Origin: Lasiosphaeria ovina
Lineage: Eukaryota; Ascomycota; Sordariomycetes; Sordariales; Lasiosphaeriaceae
Assembly (NCBI GenBank): GCA_033439765.1
Contig: JAULSN010000008.1
Location: 682,001 to 746,000 of the forward strand
Direction: 5' to 3'
DNA: 64,000 nucleotides
Part shown: piece by piece, positions 13,422 to 25,557 of the stretch
Layout: each line of letters opens with the position of its first letter
How positions within the stretch are numbered: the first letter of the stretch is position 1
The notes under the pieces: generated by a model
Databases searched by the model: none
What the model saw: the letters and a program-made list of their open reading frames with translations, nothing else
Told to the model about the DNA's origin: nothing
Program-made: the position numbers and the translations under genes

Positions 13422-14866
13422 TTACTCCTGCATGGGCTCAGCGGCCACCTCAGGGCACTGAGACTGGATGTGGCCGGGCTGATGGCACCTGTAGCAGGTC
13501 TTCTCGTTCTGGGCAGCAGTGGGGCACTCCTTGGACAGATGTCCGGGGAGGCCGCAGTTGTAGCACTTGGTACCGTTGACACAGTCGCCTAGTACAAAAT
13601 TAGCCGATAATCACGTAGAAACCATCACCCTATAACACTTACGAGACATGTGTCCAAGACCGCCGCAAGAGTAGCAGGTCTTCTGGCTCTGGTAACCACC
13701 GCCACCGCCGCCACCGCCCTGGTAGGGGCCGGCATCAGGGCAGTTCCGGGCAATATGACCGGGCTTGCCGCACTGAAGGTGGTTTGGGTCAGCGTAGCAC
13801 CTTTGACTTTAGAGTTGAGGTTGCTTACCTTGTAGCACTGGCCAGTGGAGCGGCCCTCCATACCGCCGCCGCCGCCACCACCAATGGGAGGGGACTGGCC
13901 GCAATCACGCGAGATGTGGCCGGGTTGTCCGCAGCGGTAGCATGTCTTGTCCCGAGGATCCTTGTTGGGCGCAGCGGTGCAGTCGCGGCCTATTCAAAAT
14001 TTAGCTGCGTTCATACCGGGAAGTGGAGCATGGGGACTAACTCATATGGCCCTCCTCTGAGATCGAGATAAAGTTGTTAGCTTTCATTCTCACAGTTCAG
14101 TTTTGGACTAGAAAACGGGCACTCACGGCCGCAGTTGTAGCTATAAGGTTCAATAGGTTAGCGATGGACTGTTTGTGAGGGTTTGGATGGGGTATATGGA
14201 GGGGCCAAGCGTACCATCTCGCGGCTCCCTTCTGGGGGCAGTCACGGGCCTATTTATCGAGTGACATGTTAGCAGCTGGAGACCGACAACCTGTACCTTT
14301 CCGTCCCCAAGGGATCTCTCGTTGTCAGAGCGCATACCTGGTGAGTAAGATCACCGCCTAGAACCTCTCAAGTCAGATAATCTCTCCCTCACGCATGGTA
14401 GGGTGTACATTGTAGTGTGGTGTAGGGACAATTGCTTGACAAAGGCCGCGAGAGCTGGCGCGTAGAACTGGTTCGGCTCTCCGTTTGAGCCCTCGCAACC
14501 ATGGCAGCAGCCATAGTGGTGAAAGGCTTGGAAAGTTGCCGAGGGCATCGGCACAATCGCAGGGACAAAGAGTCCCGCAATGCGCTAGCGCTCCGAGAAG
14601 CACAGGCTCCTGCAGCGTACATTCCACGCGCAGTTGCAACCGTAGAATCTTCAGGTCAAGCCTTTAAAGGCAAGATAGATAGCCCGGTTGTGTGTGGTAT
14701 GCGATGCGCAACCCGCCCTTCCAAAGAAGGTGAGCGCGTGGCGAGAATGCCGTCACACTGGCGGGGCAAACAGAAAGCCAGGGTGCGAAGAGACTGTGGC
14801 GGCGGACTCACAAGTGAAGCAGGCGCGGCCGCCGCTCTGGTTACCTCCGCTCGGGTATTGATCCAT
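13422..14866 (-). CDS. GIS2: Seven-CCHC zinc-knuckle protein, GIS2/CNBP family, 198 aa in eight coding exons
   Basis: Single-stranded nucleic-acid and mRNA-binding protein of the CNBP/Gis2/Byr3 family. Coding exons by eye: 14866-14812, 14357-14338 (20 nt), 14249-14215 (35 nt), 14140-14127 (14 nt), 14056-14042 (15 nt), 13989-13829, 13772-13643 and 13588-13422. All phases agree, and each intron has GT and AG ends. The spliced product has seven C-x2-C-x4-H-x4-C knuckles: CFTCGDLTHQARDC, CYNCGQEGHMSRDC, CYRCGQPGHISRDC, CYKCGKPGHIARNC, CYSCGGLGHMSRDC, CYNCGLPGHLSKEC and CYRCHQPGHIQSQC, the number known for CNBP. Gly-rich linkers lie after knuckles 3 and 4. Introns cut through most of the knuckles, so no single exon carries more than about two. 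The start MDQYPSGGNQ is the only in-frame ATG ahead of knuckle 1. Confidence 0.93.
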
Positions 14867-17800
14867 CTTGAGAATAGGATTGATCTTGAAGTTCCGAATC
14901 TGCGTAGAATGGTTTTGATCTTGTAAGCTACTGCGCTGAAGTTTGCGACAAAGTTTCGTAAGGTGCTGAGGCAAGGTAGAAATTGTGCTTTGGAAAAGAG
15001 GGTTTTGCGAAAAGAGGGTGCAAAAATTCCGTGGGAAAAGGTGGGGGAGGCTTGATTGATGTGGGGTACAGAGTTGCAGCAAGATTTCAATGACGGTAAA
15101 CTCACCTAGATAGGATTGGTATAGGCAAAATTTGACAAAGGCGTATGATGGCTGTGGTAGGTGGAAAGAGAGTATTGAAGGAAGGAAGGAGAGAAGCTGC
15201 AAGGACTGGAGGGCCTGAGAAGATAAATATCGGGGGCGTTTGCTGGGTCAGGCGAAAAAGACGGAGGAGCACGCGTGAATGGAAAAATGGGCTGCTTGGG
15301 TTGTGGTTGAAATTTTCTGGAAGGACGCAAAAGTTGTGCGGGGCACCCCTGCTTGAGCTTGCTTCCTTCGCCTGAATTTGCAAGCCGGTCTCTGACAGCC
15401 TCAAATTCCCCCGGTAATCAGCAGTGTGGCGTGGGTGCCGATCTTAGTGTGTGCGAGTCGGGGCTCATAGATGGGCGAGATCCAGATGCAAGTGCTCGGT
15501 TGTATGCAGGCTTGTGGGCAGGGCAGAGAGGGAAGGCGCTAGTGGTCCCAGTGTTCTTCAACCAGTGGTCCTCTCATCATTATCACATCCCGTCAGGTAC
15601 TTGCCTGCACAGCCATTCAGTCGATGGGGGTATCCTCGAGCTACTCAAGTGCCTGCCCTGTCAGGGCAGGGCAGCAGCTTCCATCGAGGTGGGCGGGCAG
15701 TCCGCGAGAAACGTGCTTGGGAGCAAGCCTCCTGCGCTTGCCTTCCAGGGCCAGCTTTGACCCAGGGGCAGAATGTTCAACGCTCAGTCTCGCATCGACC
15801 TGGAGCCTTGGCCTGCTGGTTCCTGACATACGCAGCCAAGGTACCGACCTATCGTACCTTCCCTGAGCGGCTTGGCTTACACAGGCACATTTTTTTACAT
15901 ACCTACACACACACATATGTGGATTTTATTTGACGGGTCACGGCGGCAACCTAACCAATACCGCGCCGATACGTGGCTGATGAGGATGGCAACGGGCGAC
16001 GCTCTGGGACGTCGATGCGGCCCATGCTTGCCCGAGACTCGCGAGTTCCATTGTTCTCCACGGAAATCACGGCCGTACAGTGTATATATGTACGGTACAT
16101 ACCTGCAGTACCTTTAACATTAAGGTACTGAAATTATACCACAGCACAAGAGAAGCAAGGAAATACCTCGCCTCCAGGTCTTAGTCTGGTATACTATATG
16201 CCAGCTCCATCACTGCGCAAAAGAGCCGATGCAGTCTTAGACTTCCAGAAACTTTGCCGAGCAGGACTGGAGCTCGAGCCTTAATGCCTTTTGCACAGGC
16301 TGTCTTGGGTCACAGAGGCGGATCGCGCAGCTCTTACGGAGTGCGAACCATCGAGTCGCGGACCGTTCCCTTGTTGGTCTCGTCTGTCTCCCTCCTTCCC
16401 CCCCTGGCTGTAGAGAAGCCGAGCCGGAGCGACCTCCTGGTCCTGTTCCGAACTTTTTATCCTGGAACAGCAGCCCACGGCGAATCCCTTTATCCCTTTT
16501 TGGATGTCTTCTGGAACTCTGCTGGAAGCATGTTCGCAGATTATCATCTTGGCTGTTCCCGTTTGATTGCCCGATGTGCCGCGTTAGCGCCGCCTGTGGT
16601 TGAACTTTGCCAAGTGGCCCGGTGAAGCCACACGTGCAGAATATATATCAACGTACATAGGATCACTGGAGCAGTGCTTCGCGGGCGGTGTTGGCTAACG
16701 CGCCTCGACCCCTGTTGGCGCAGCTCCCTTCAGCCTGTTCAGCAGGGCCTTGTTCGACTCTCGGCTGCCACTCTAGCCCCCGATCCAGGAACTTGAGTGC
16801 CAGCGGCGCCTTCCCTCAAGCGGAGGTAGAACACACACGCAATGGTTCTCCCGAGGGCTATCCATAAGGTCCAAAGAGTCGCCTGGACTCAGCAGCTGCG
16901 GCACTGGCATGCCGGAAGGTTGTGTCCCGTGCCGTAGAGACGGCTGCCCTCTTATTAACAGAGGCAGATCACGACCGATGGGGCCACGGGCGCGCGCGTG
17001 TCTGGTTCTCAGGAGGAGACAAGATCATCGCGTGGCTCCCGTCTCGATGCGCACGCGCAGTCAGTCACAGTCGAGTTGCCCACACCAAGGTTAGACTGGG
17101 CCTCGAAATCTGGTTGGGCATGTTGCTGCTGTCCCCCTATCCCCAGCTGCAGCCGAAGGAACACCAATGCGGACTCGGACCTCCTGAAGGGAGGAGATAA
17201 GAGTCCTGGATCAAGTGATTGGAGTCGCACTGAGACCTTAGAGGACAGTAGGCAAGCCATGCAATAAACAACGTCACTTACGAGACTGTCTCAAGGCAAT
17301 GGGAGTAGCAATGCAATCTCGTCGCCCGCCTGTCAAAAGTCCTGCTGGTAGCCCCCGAAATTATTTCGCGGGTTTAGGCACACTGGCGGGCACATTGCGA
17401 GGGCGTTGACGCGAGCGGATGCGCGCAGCGTTGGGTAGGTAAGACCAACGACATGTTGCGAAGCAGCCGCTGGCGTATCCGTATCGAGATACGGTATGGT
17501 AGCACTGGCAAGTGTTTAATTCCCCGACGGCTACCCGTGTTGGCTACCTTCCTTACCTTACGTAGTGTGCGGTATCCGTAGGAGGGACGGAATAACCTGG
17601 AAGGAACATGGCGGGAAGGGTGAGCGGGGCGGGGCGACTTGGGCTCGGGATGCCAACTGCGCGGAGTGGCAATGACGCCAGCAAATCTTAGGTACGGATC
17701 CGTACTACGTACTGCAGGGGGAAAAGAAATGAAAGGCCCTGTTGCTCCAGCTTCCGACGGGGCGAGGAGTAGCAGTTAATTGGAGGCCTTGGTGCGGATT

Positions 17801-18310
17801 GTCCATGTGTGTTCGGTATGTCCGTCCACAACGCAACGGCAGGCGGTCGCGCTTCTGGCCGAGTGATATTACGGGGCGGGATTCTAGGGCCAGAATGCCG
17901 ACTCCGAATCGTCGTCACTCGAAAAGTTGAAATGGCCGGCAGCGCCTAGCCAGGCGAGCCAGGGGCCAGGGCAGGGCATTGGATGCAGGGACTAAGTGTG
18001 GCTAGCGTAACGTTAATACTCTAGCGCTGTGTGCCACAGGCCAAGCTCAACGAGGCTTTAGAGGTCTTACAAGTCTCACGTGAAGTGGCGTTAGGTTGGC
18101 CTTGCCCACCTTATCCCGTATCTCCCCGCTTCCCCCTGTGCACTGCAAGCCCCGCCACGGTCAATGGACGCGACGCGTGTTGCTCTCACAGTCTCAATTC
18201 TCTCCGGCCTCAGCAGGACCCAAGTACCATACATCCGTCCTGACCTCATGCCTCGATGAATCCCCCCTGTCGGACACGGTCGGGGGTCGAGAACGACTCA
18301 ATCTAGAGTA
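14867..18310. other. Long intergenic region between divergent GIS2 and SAE2
   Basis: About 3.4 kb apart from the GIS2 leader intron. Several 80-160 codon frames exist, but none shows a domain, coherent composition or splice context. A perfect 14-bp palindrome GTACGGATCCGTAC at 17692-17705 is followed at once by TACGTA. Short (TACC)-type runs are scattered through it. Confidence 0.5.
14900..15105 (-). other. Probable 5'-UTR intron of GIS2
   Basis: On the minus strand, CTAG/GTGAGT (donor at 15105) faces a CTTAC branch site and TACGCAG acceptor (14901-14900), about 35 nt upstream of the GIS2 start codon. There is no coding frame here, so it would be an untranslated leader intron. Inferred from splice signals only. 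Confidence 0.45.
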
Positions 18311-20659
18311 ATGGAATTTTGGAACCGGAATGCGCAGCCGGCCTTCATTGCAGCGGTACAGGCTGCGTGCGACGCAATTGGCAAAGACTTAGCTGCTGGT
18401 GAGTCCTCGCTCGTAGCTTAGGCCTGAGGATTTTGGCAACAACTCGACTGATCTAGCTAACACTCACTACCAGAGGTTCGCGACAAATACCAGAGGCCCC
18501 ATGCCCTTCTTGAGGATGAGGTCCGCAGGTTAAAGGACGCGGATGTCAAAGCGAGTCTACTAGAACAACAGAACCTCATCCTGCGCCGACAGCTCGAGGA
18601 CCTTCGGGGAAAAAAACAGCATGACCCTGAAGCGGTCCCCATTATAGTACCAGCGGTACTTGGGTTATCTTTATCGAAAGCCCCGCGACTGGCACTGGCT
18701 GAGATATCTGCCAATAAAGGCGCTGGCGCTGGCGCCGAGAGGTCCGATAGAGAAAACAAATATGCGAAGCTCGCCAAACGCTTCACGTTACTGGAGGACA
18801 ACTTTGAGAAACTGAAAGCGGCAGCAAGGAGCTTTCGTGACCAGAGGGACAATTGGATCCGCTACGCCAACCGGCTGGAAACCAAAGAAAAGAAGCTTCT
18901 TGCTAAGCTGAAAACCCGAGATGAGGGTTACACCTCTCTACCTAATGTCGACACCGGAAACGCGACTGTGAATGCTCGAGACAGGAGCCCCAATTCGACG
19001 TTGAGCGTCACTGTCTCCGGGGCGAGGGCGAATCTAGCATCGGCCATCGACAGACATCCGGGGAGGGCAGGTCATAATACAAGCTTTCTCTCGAATCCTG
19101 AAACAAGTTCTGGACATGATTCTGCAGTTGAATCGTGGCTCCGTAAGAGATCAGCCTCGACGCCTGAAGATATCGCAAATCGGCCAAACCATCAGCAGCA
19201 GCAGCCTGGGTTAGAGTTGTCCTCCCTGCCAAACGACGATGAGACCACAGACGATGCCGAAGGTTTCGACGAACTGCCCGCTATACCGCCAGACCTCGGC
19301 GCAGAAGATGACGTAGCCGCGAAGCAGGAGCCTTCTTCTGATGGCCCGATAATAATCTTTGAAAGGAGCCTACGGAAACGGAAGCACACGGGTGCTGACC
19401 ATGAAACTCCACCGCGCTCTACCAAGATCAAGAGTGAACATGAGAACAGCTCAGATCCTATGATCACCGAGGAATTGGCTGCCTTTTCTCCATACGAGAG
19501 CATCGATCTGGATGTCAGACAGGATATAGTACCGACACCAAGAAAGCAGCGACCCCCGAAAGAGGAACGGATCTGGGCCAACAATGATAAAGAGAAGACG
19601 GGAGGGCATCGTCCACAGGATGCTTTTGGTGGGCATCCCGATGTTACAACACCTGGAAGCCCAACATCAATTTTGCAGAAGGGTGCTAGTGGTTCTATTG
19701 CATCACGCTCATCCACGAAAACGGCGGTGTCAAGTGGAAATGTGTCGAGAAAATACCAAGGTCGCAAGCTGTTTACCCGCTCAAATTTGAGCCTGGACAG
19801 CGGGATTGCAGACGTGGCTGAGGAAAGCTATTCGGCCTTTTACTCGCCCCAGGTGCGGCCTAGTGAGGCTGAAGCAAACCGTTTGCCGGCAAACGGGGGA
19901 AAGTTACAGTCTCTTCTCAATGAACCATCGTCAGACACTAATTCTGTCTTGCTACGGCGGGGTCGCCAGGGCCGTGGAAGCGACACTGGGAGCTTGGAGA
20001 TTGTATCTGAAAATCATACACCTCACACTGCGGCGGTAGGCCGCGCAACGCCCGCGCCCAAAGCAAACCGCAGTGCTTCTAAATCGCGCCCCGACGAGGG
20101 GAGCCCACGCCGAGCAAAGGCAGGTCGGCTCAGGGATCGACCTGTCACAGAGTTGAGGACAGAGGATTTCAAGATCAACCCGAAATTCAACGACGGGTAC
20201 AGCCACGCATTCTCGGAGGTTGTGCGTAGCAAGGCGGACCGGGAGGAACTGCTCGGCTGCACCGACCCAGACTGCTGTGGCAAGAAATTCCGCGCCATGG
20301 CAGAGTCGGAGCTTAGCCTCGGCGGCTCAGCAATCCTCTTCCGACCAGCGGACGTGGAGATGCTCGAGAAACATTTGGGCGATAGCGCGTACCGTTTCGC
20401 CGGTATGGCATTGGCGGAACGGAAGGAGCTGTGGCTCAAGGTCAAAACGCAAGATATGGCCAATAAATACGGAAGACACCGGCAAAGGTTCGGCCGCAGA
20501 CCTTCGCCGCCCGGGTTCTGGAATCCCGACTTTCCCAGCACACAGGAGATAGATCAGAGAAAGGAAGAAGCGGAAAAGATCGAGAGGAGGCTGGTGGAGG
20601 ACCGATGGCGAGAGGCAATGAAGGGCGGAGGGGGTAGATGGCTTTTTAGGGACGAGTAA
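18311..20659 (+). CDS. SAE2: DNA-end resection factor Sae2/Ctp1 (CtIP family), 757 aa
   Basis: Activator of the Mre11-Rad50-Nbs1 nuclease that starts DNA-end resection in homologous recombination and meiosis. Exon 1 is 18311-18398, exon 2 18474-20659; the joint (GCT GCT G/AG GTT) is in phase. Residues about 30-170 are rich in heptad-like Leu/Glu/Lys and should form the N-terminal tetramerising coiled coil. The middle is long, Ser/Pro-rich and probably disordered. The C-terminal SAE2 domain reads FKINPKFNDGYSHAFSEVVR, then GCTDPDCCGKKFRAMAE, then the DNA-binding RHR at about 697-699 in KYGRHRQRFGRRPSPPGFW, ending with DFPSTQEIDQ. ERRxSPPGFW is a hallmark of fungal Ctp1. Several SP/TP sites in the linker would suit CDK control (inference). 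Confidence 0.93.
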
Positions 20660-22365
20660 GGCGAGCAGAGGCCGATCTGGCTTCCTCCATCAGTGTATGG
20701 ATGGATGTATCTTCATCATATCGTTGACCTGACCTGTCACGCTGTTTTGGATTCTGCAACAGAGGGCTTGTGCGGCAGGAGCTGACACCAGCGAGCAAAC
20801 ACGTAAAGTGTATTTGTTTGCTGGCCCAAGGGGCGCATGTTGTGTTGGGGGTTGCTCTCTGCGTCGGACTGAATGAATTATACAAGTTTGTACCTACCTT
20901 GCCTGGCTTGGTATGCGGACCTCGCTTGGGAAGAGGAAAGAGGAGCACAATTTACTCATCAACCCCGTAGTCATAGGAGATGAAAAAAAAATAGTTATCT
21001 GGGCATTTGCAGACGACAAAATACGTGAGTTTTATGGCTTTGTTTGGCAGACCTCTGATGAAAAGTGTATCCGTACTGCAGGTATATTCAGTACCTCACG
21101 TTCAACACTCCTACGATTTAAAGCGCAAACACTGGCCAATCAAACGAGAAGCCGACGCGTACAGGTTTGAGACTGTACGGAGTAATCCCAATCCAATTGC
21201 CGCGTGAGTCTTAAATCGTAAGGCTACTGCGTACGGCGGTACCATGAGACGGATACTGCCTTAGGGCAGGCCGGGCAGGTCTCGGTGTAACGCGCGCGGC
21301 CTCAGACGGGGAGGCAGGCAGACACCGGATGGACGCGCTGCTGATGCGCTGCTGTGGTGCCCGCTGTTGCTGTTGCTGTTGCTGGCTGCCCGGAGGGTTT
21401 TGTATGCGGGCATGGATTTTGGTGCATGTGTGGTCCGTGCGGCTGCGCCGTGCCGCCCGTGCTTGTGTCATCTCATTGGGCGGTGGGCAGTCAGAGGTTC
21501 CAGGGTTACGGTTATTCTTTCTCATTAGCGTTGGAGAAGGCGAGGCCGGCATAAATTTCGTCAAGAGAAACCTAACGACGGCAAACGTCGCCCCCAGCTC
21601 AAGGCCACGACCGACGCCGACCAACTATCGCCGTCTCTTGGCGTGGCATTGCGCGTCCAGCTCGAATCGCATCTCGGCTTTTTTGGTCGCTTTGGGTTTG
21701 TGTGTTTGGGCGACAGCCTAGATAGAAGCAGCAGCAGCTGAGGAAAGCCGCGAGCCTCTCTGCCTTCTCGAATCTACTACGTAAGGGTGGCTTGCCTTCC
21801 TTGTTGTTGATTACCCACTGTGTCGGCCGACCTACCAAAGGCTCCAAAGGTACGGTGCCGACCCTACCTCTACCTACCTTACCTACCTAGACACCTTCCT
21901 TTCCTTGTGTTGCAACCTCCAGCTGCCTGTCGACGAATTCAGCTACCTTCCATTACCCCCAGATCTCGCGTCCCCGTCAACACGTTGACGTACATGTCCT
22001 GCCTGGCCTCTCTGCAGCCGCACTAGCTTTACTAACGTTTGCTCGTCGCAGTCGCAGTCGCAGTCGCAGCGCACCCTCAACCGCATCCGGCTATCTCAGT
22101 CTCGTCTCGCGACCCAGAGCTCCAAGGCTTGACGAGCAAAGCAAGCGACAGAATTGCCATCTCGGCGCCTGCCTCAACCGTCAACGCACTGACGCAACGC
22201 GACCCCCAGCACCAGCAGCGGCAGCAAGCGGTAGCCCGTCCAACCGCGACCCCGACATCGCCCTCGCCTTCGCGCCAGCCTCGCTTGGCTCCAATACAGC
22301 GGTCTCGCTGCGGTGGCCCTCACTCGGGTGAGCAGCTACCGCATCATTCCCGTCCCCAGGCCGGC
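20660..22365. other. Intergenic: SAE2 3' side and UBP3 promoter/leader
   Basis: One TACGGAGTA motif at 21176-21184. The frame in front of the UBP3 ATG is open from 22039 but contains no in-frame ATG, so I treat it as leader. A (CTACC)-type pyrimidine-rich stretch occurs at about 21865-21895. Confidence 0.55.
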
Positions 22366-22500
22366 ATGATGAACAATCGCGGGCATCTGCCGGCTGGGCA
22401 GCCCATGCAGGGAGGTGCCGACATGGGCCCCGGTCCCGGCGGCGGAGGTCCTCGCCGCGGCGGTCGGCCTCAGCATTACGGCGCCGCCCACCATTACCAT

Positions 22501-22541
<41 letters not shown>

Positions 22542-25500
22542 CGTCAACCAGCAGCAGCCAATGTATCCCGCCGGCTACATGGGTCCCTACGCCGGCGCTC
22601 CATACTACGCGCCGCCGCACTATCAGAACGGCGCCATGCCCGCCGCGTACATGCAGGCCCCCTACCCGCCGGCCGCCTACAACCGTTCGCCACCCTCGAT
22701 GCAGCACTACGTCCCGCTGGTGCAACAGACGTATGCGCGTCCTCCACAGCAGTCCCCGGTCGTGTCGGCTCCATACCAGGCGCCCACTCCGCCCGTTGCT
22801 GCCGTGCCGGTGCCTCCTCCGCTGACGCCCTCATCTACCCATTCGCTTGCTGCTCCTCCCCTTTCTCATCCTCTCCCACATCCTGTTGTTGCCGCCGCGC
22901 CTCCCATGACTCCTCCTGTGCAGCAATACCAACAGAGTGTTCCAGTCCACGTAGAACAACCTGCCGCACCGCAGCCACAACCACAGCACCAGGCACTGAC
23001 ACAACCACCGCTGCCAGCAACACTGCCTCGGCAGCAACCCGAGCCCCAGGTCAAGCTGTCTCCGTCCGTGTCTCCGCCAAGAGAGCCCTACAGACCTCCG
23101 GTATGTAAAACCCCCATTTCAGGTGCCTGGCCACTAATTATCTCTAGCTTCCCTGGCTGTCATGTCCTGGCGTCCCTTTCCCATCCCGCGCCGCGAGGTC
23201 AAGGAGACCCAGAAGGATGCTTGACGCCGATGCCGAGCGGGTGGAACTTCCCCATACCCAGCACGGATCCTCTCCCGATGTATCCTCCGAGACCACCCAG
23301 AGCACCGCCACTCAGGTCGAGAAAGTCGAAGATCAAGCTTCCGTCACCACCCCAAGAGCGAATTCTAGCACCCCCACTCCCGATATTTCGAACCGACCGG
23401 AGACACCTTCCACTCCAGCACAGCCCTCCGAGGATGCAACGTCGACCTCCCCTACTACTCCAGGCTCGGTGAACCAGCCTCAGCATTCGATCACCGTAGC
23501 AGTCACTCCTAGCAAGCCGGCAAAGTCCGCCACGCGCTCGGCTGTTCTGGTCCCTGCTCTTCCCGTTATCCCTGCCCTGCCCAAAGCCAGCCCGAAGGAC
23601 TTGAAGTTCCCGAGCAGCGCTGAGAAGACCCCTGGCGATGCCAAGCCTGCCGTTGTAGCTACTGCGTCTTCCGACGAGCAAGTTGCGTCTTCCGAGACGC
23701 CCGCCGGAGAGGTTGCTGAGGCTGGGGAGCAGTCTTCTGACGCGGCACAGCCTGCTGCCGCACCGGTCAAGCCAAAGCTGTGGACAAATCTTTTTGCCAA
23801 GCCTGCTTCAACTGCTGCCGCGGCGACTGTGTCTGCTGCTGTCCAGGCCAATACCAACGGCAATGTGGCTGCAGATGGCTCGACCGCTGCTTCCGGGGCC
23901 GTTGCCGGTTTTTCAATGTCAACTGTGAACTCGGTTGTGCAAGCTCTTCAAGGATTCCGCGTCGGTGGCGCGGAGAAGCTGGCGTTTCTCGAACCCCGGG
24001 GGCTGGTTAACACGGGGAACATGTGTTATATGAATTCGGTAAGCTGCTTTTGCCCAGAGAGATGATGAGGTTGCCCTCTTCATTCTAACCCAGTCTTCTA
24101 GGTCTTGCAAGTTCTCATTTTTTGCGTTCCTTTCTTTGACTTCTTGGATCAAGTGAGCAAGAAGGCCGTGCACAGCTTCAAGAGCGAGACTCCGCTCCTC
24201 GATGCCATGTAGGTTGGCCCTTTCTATGAGTGCTCAAAAGCCTTTTACTTATTCGTTTTAGGATTATGTTTATGCGCGAATTCAAAGTGATTGACTCAGC
24301 TGTGTCGGTCGAGCAACTGAGACGGCGCCTCAAGAACGAGGAGCTGGAACAATACGGTGAACAGTTTACGCCAGAGTTCGTATACGATGCTATTCGAAAC
24401 CTGCCGCGGTTTTCAAGCATGAGAGTAAGTCTTCGCAGAAATATGGGGCGTGAACCATGTGCTAACGGCTGGTGTTCTAGCGCGGCCATCAACAGGATGC
24501 TGAGGAGTTCCTTGGCTTTCTTCTCGAGGGTCTCCACGACGAGTGCGCCCAGGTGATCCGTGCCGCCCCTAATTCGTCTGCCTCCACCGCCCCGAATTCG
24601 TCTCTGCCGTCTCCCTCGACGTCGTCGAGAGCGAACGACACGGCCGAGGGCGGCGACGACTGGCTAGAGGTTGGACCCCGGCAGCGGGCAGCCGTGACCC
24701 GTTCTTCTGGATACTCGCATACGTTGTCACCAATCACAAAGATCTTTGGCGGACAGTTGCGCTCTGAACTGCGTGTTCCGGGCCTGAAGAACTCGGTCAC
24801 TCTCGAGCCGTATCAGCCTCTCCAGCTCGACATTGGCTCGCCCGAGATCCGAAATATCGTGGACGCGTTGAAGGGCCTGACGCGGCCCGAGACGATTCAC
24901 GGAGACTTCAACTCGCCTCATGGCAAGGATGCGCGGGCAACGAAGCAGATCTTCATCGAATCCCTCCCCCCCGTCCTCATTCTCCACCTCAAACGCTTCC
25001 AGTTCGACGCCGAAGGCCAAGGTGGCACAGTCAAAATCTGGAAGAAGGTTGGCTATCCGCTGGAGCTTGAGATCCCCCGCGAGATCTTGGCTCGGCAGAA
25101 GCGCAACACCATTCTCGGCGAGAATGGTCTGCCCAAATACCAGCTCACAGCGGTCGTCTATCACCACGGAAAGAATGCTAGCGGTGGCCATTACACGGTT
25201 GACGTCCGCCGCCAGGACGGCCGTGAGTGGATCCGCATCGATGACACTGTTATTACGAGGGTTCGGAGCGAAGACGTCGCGGAGGGCGGCGCCGAAGAGG
25301 ACGCGGCAAAGGCGAGCCCGAGCGAGGGCCGGAGAGAGGCCAGCAACACTGCGGCCGCTAATAGATTCGTCGGTATCAACGACGAAGAGACTGGCGACGA
25401 GGAGGGCTGGAAGCAAGCATCGGCCAGTGGAAAGAAGTGGAGCAGCGTTGTCAACGGCGCGACACCGCCCCCCACCAACGGGTCAAAGGCCAAGCAGCAC

Positions 25501-25557
25501 AAGGACAGCATCAAGGACAACAAGGTGGCATACCTTTTGTTCTACCAGCGGATTTGA
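22366..25557 (+). CDS. UBP3: Ubiquitin carboxyl-terminal hydrolase UBP3/USP10, 990 aa
   Basis: Cysteine deubiquitinase of the USP10/Ubp3 family, which in yeast works with Bre5 in ribophagy, transport and stress control. Five exons: 22366-23100, 23148-24038, 24102-24208, 24262-24424, 24481-25557. The ATG at 22366 is the first in frame. The N-terminal 245 residues are low complexity (Gly/Pro/Tyr-rich) with a 13-residue polyglutamine at 22501-22539. The conserved PPLPWLSCPGVPFP segment is created across the first intron. The catalytic Cys box GLVNTGNMCYMNS ends exon 2 (Cys about 538), QQDAEEFLGFLLEGLHDEC starts exon 5, and the His box ASGGHYTVDVR carries His about 869. Two Ala/Ser-rich insertions (about 640-690 and the tail near 900) interrupt the catalytic core, as is common in fungal Ubp3. 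Confidence 0.94.
22501..22540 (+). repeat. CAG trinucleotide run, polyglutamine of UBP3
   Basis: Thirteen uninterrupted CAG codons encode a polyGln tract flanked by His-rich and Gln-rich segments in the disordered N-terminus. Pure CAG coding makes the length likely to vary between strains. Confidence 0.95.

Noticed and set aside
15353..15933. Overlapping 135- and 160-codon frames
   Set aside because: Two overlapping frames of equal length without domains; neither has coherent coding character.
22039..22365. N-terminal extension of UBP3
   Set aside because: The frame is open but has no ATG before 22366; the apparent Met at 22039 is a TTG.
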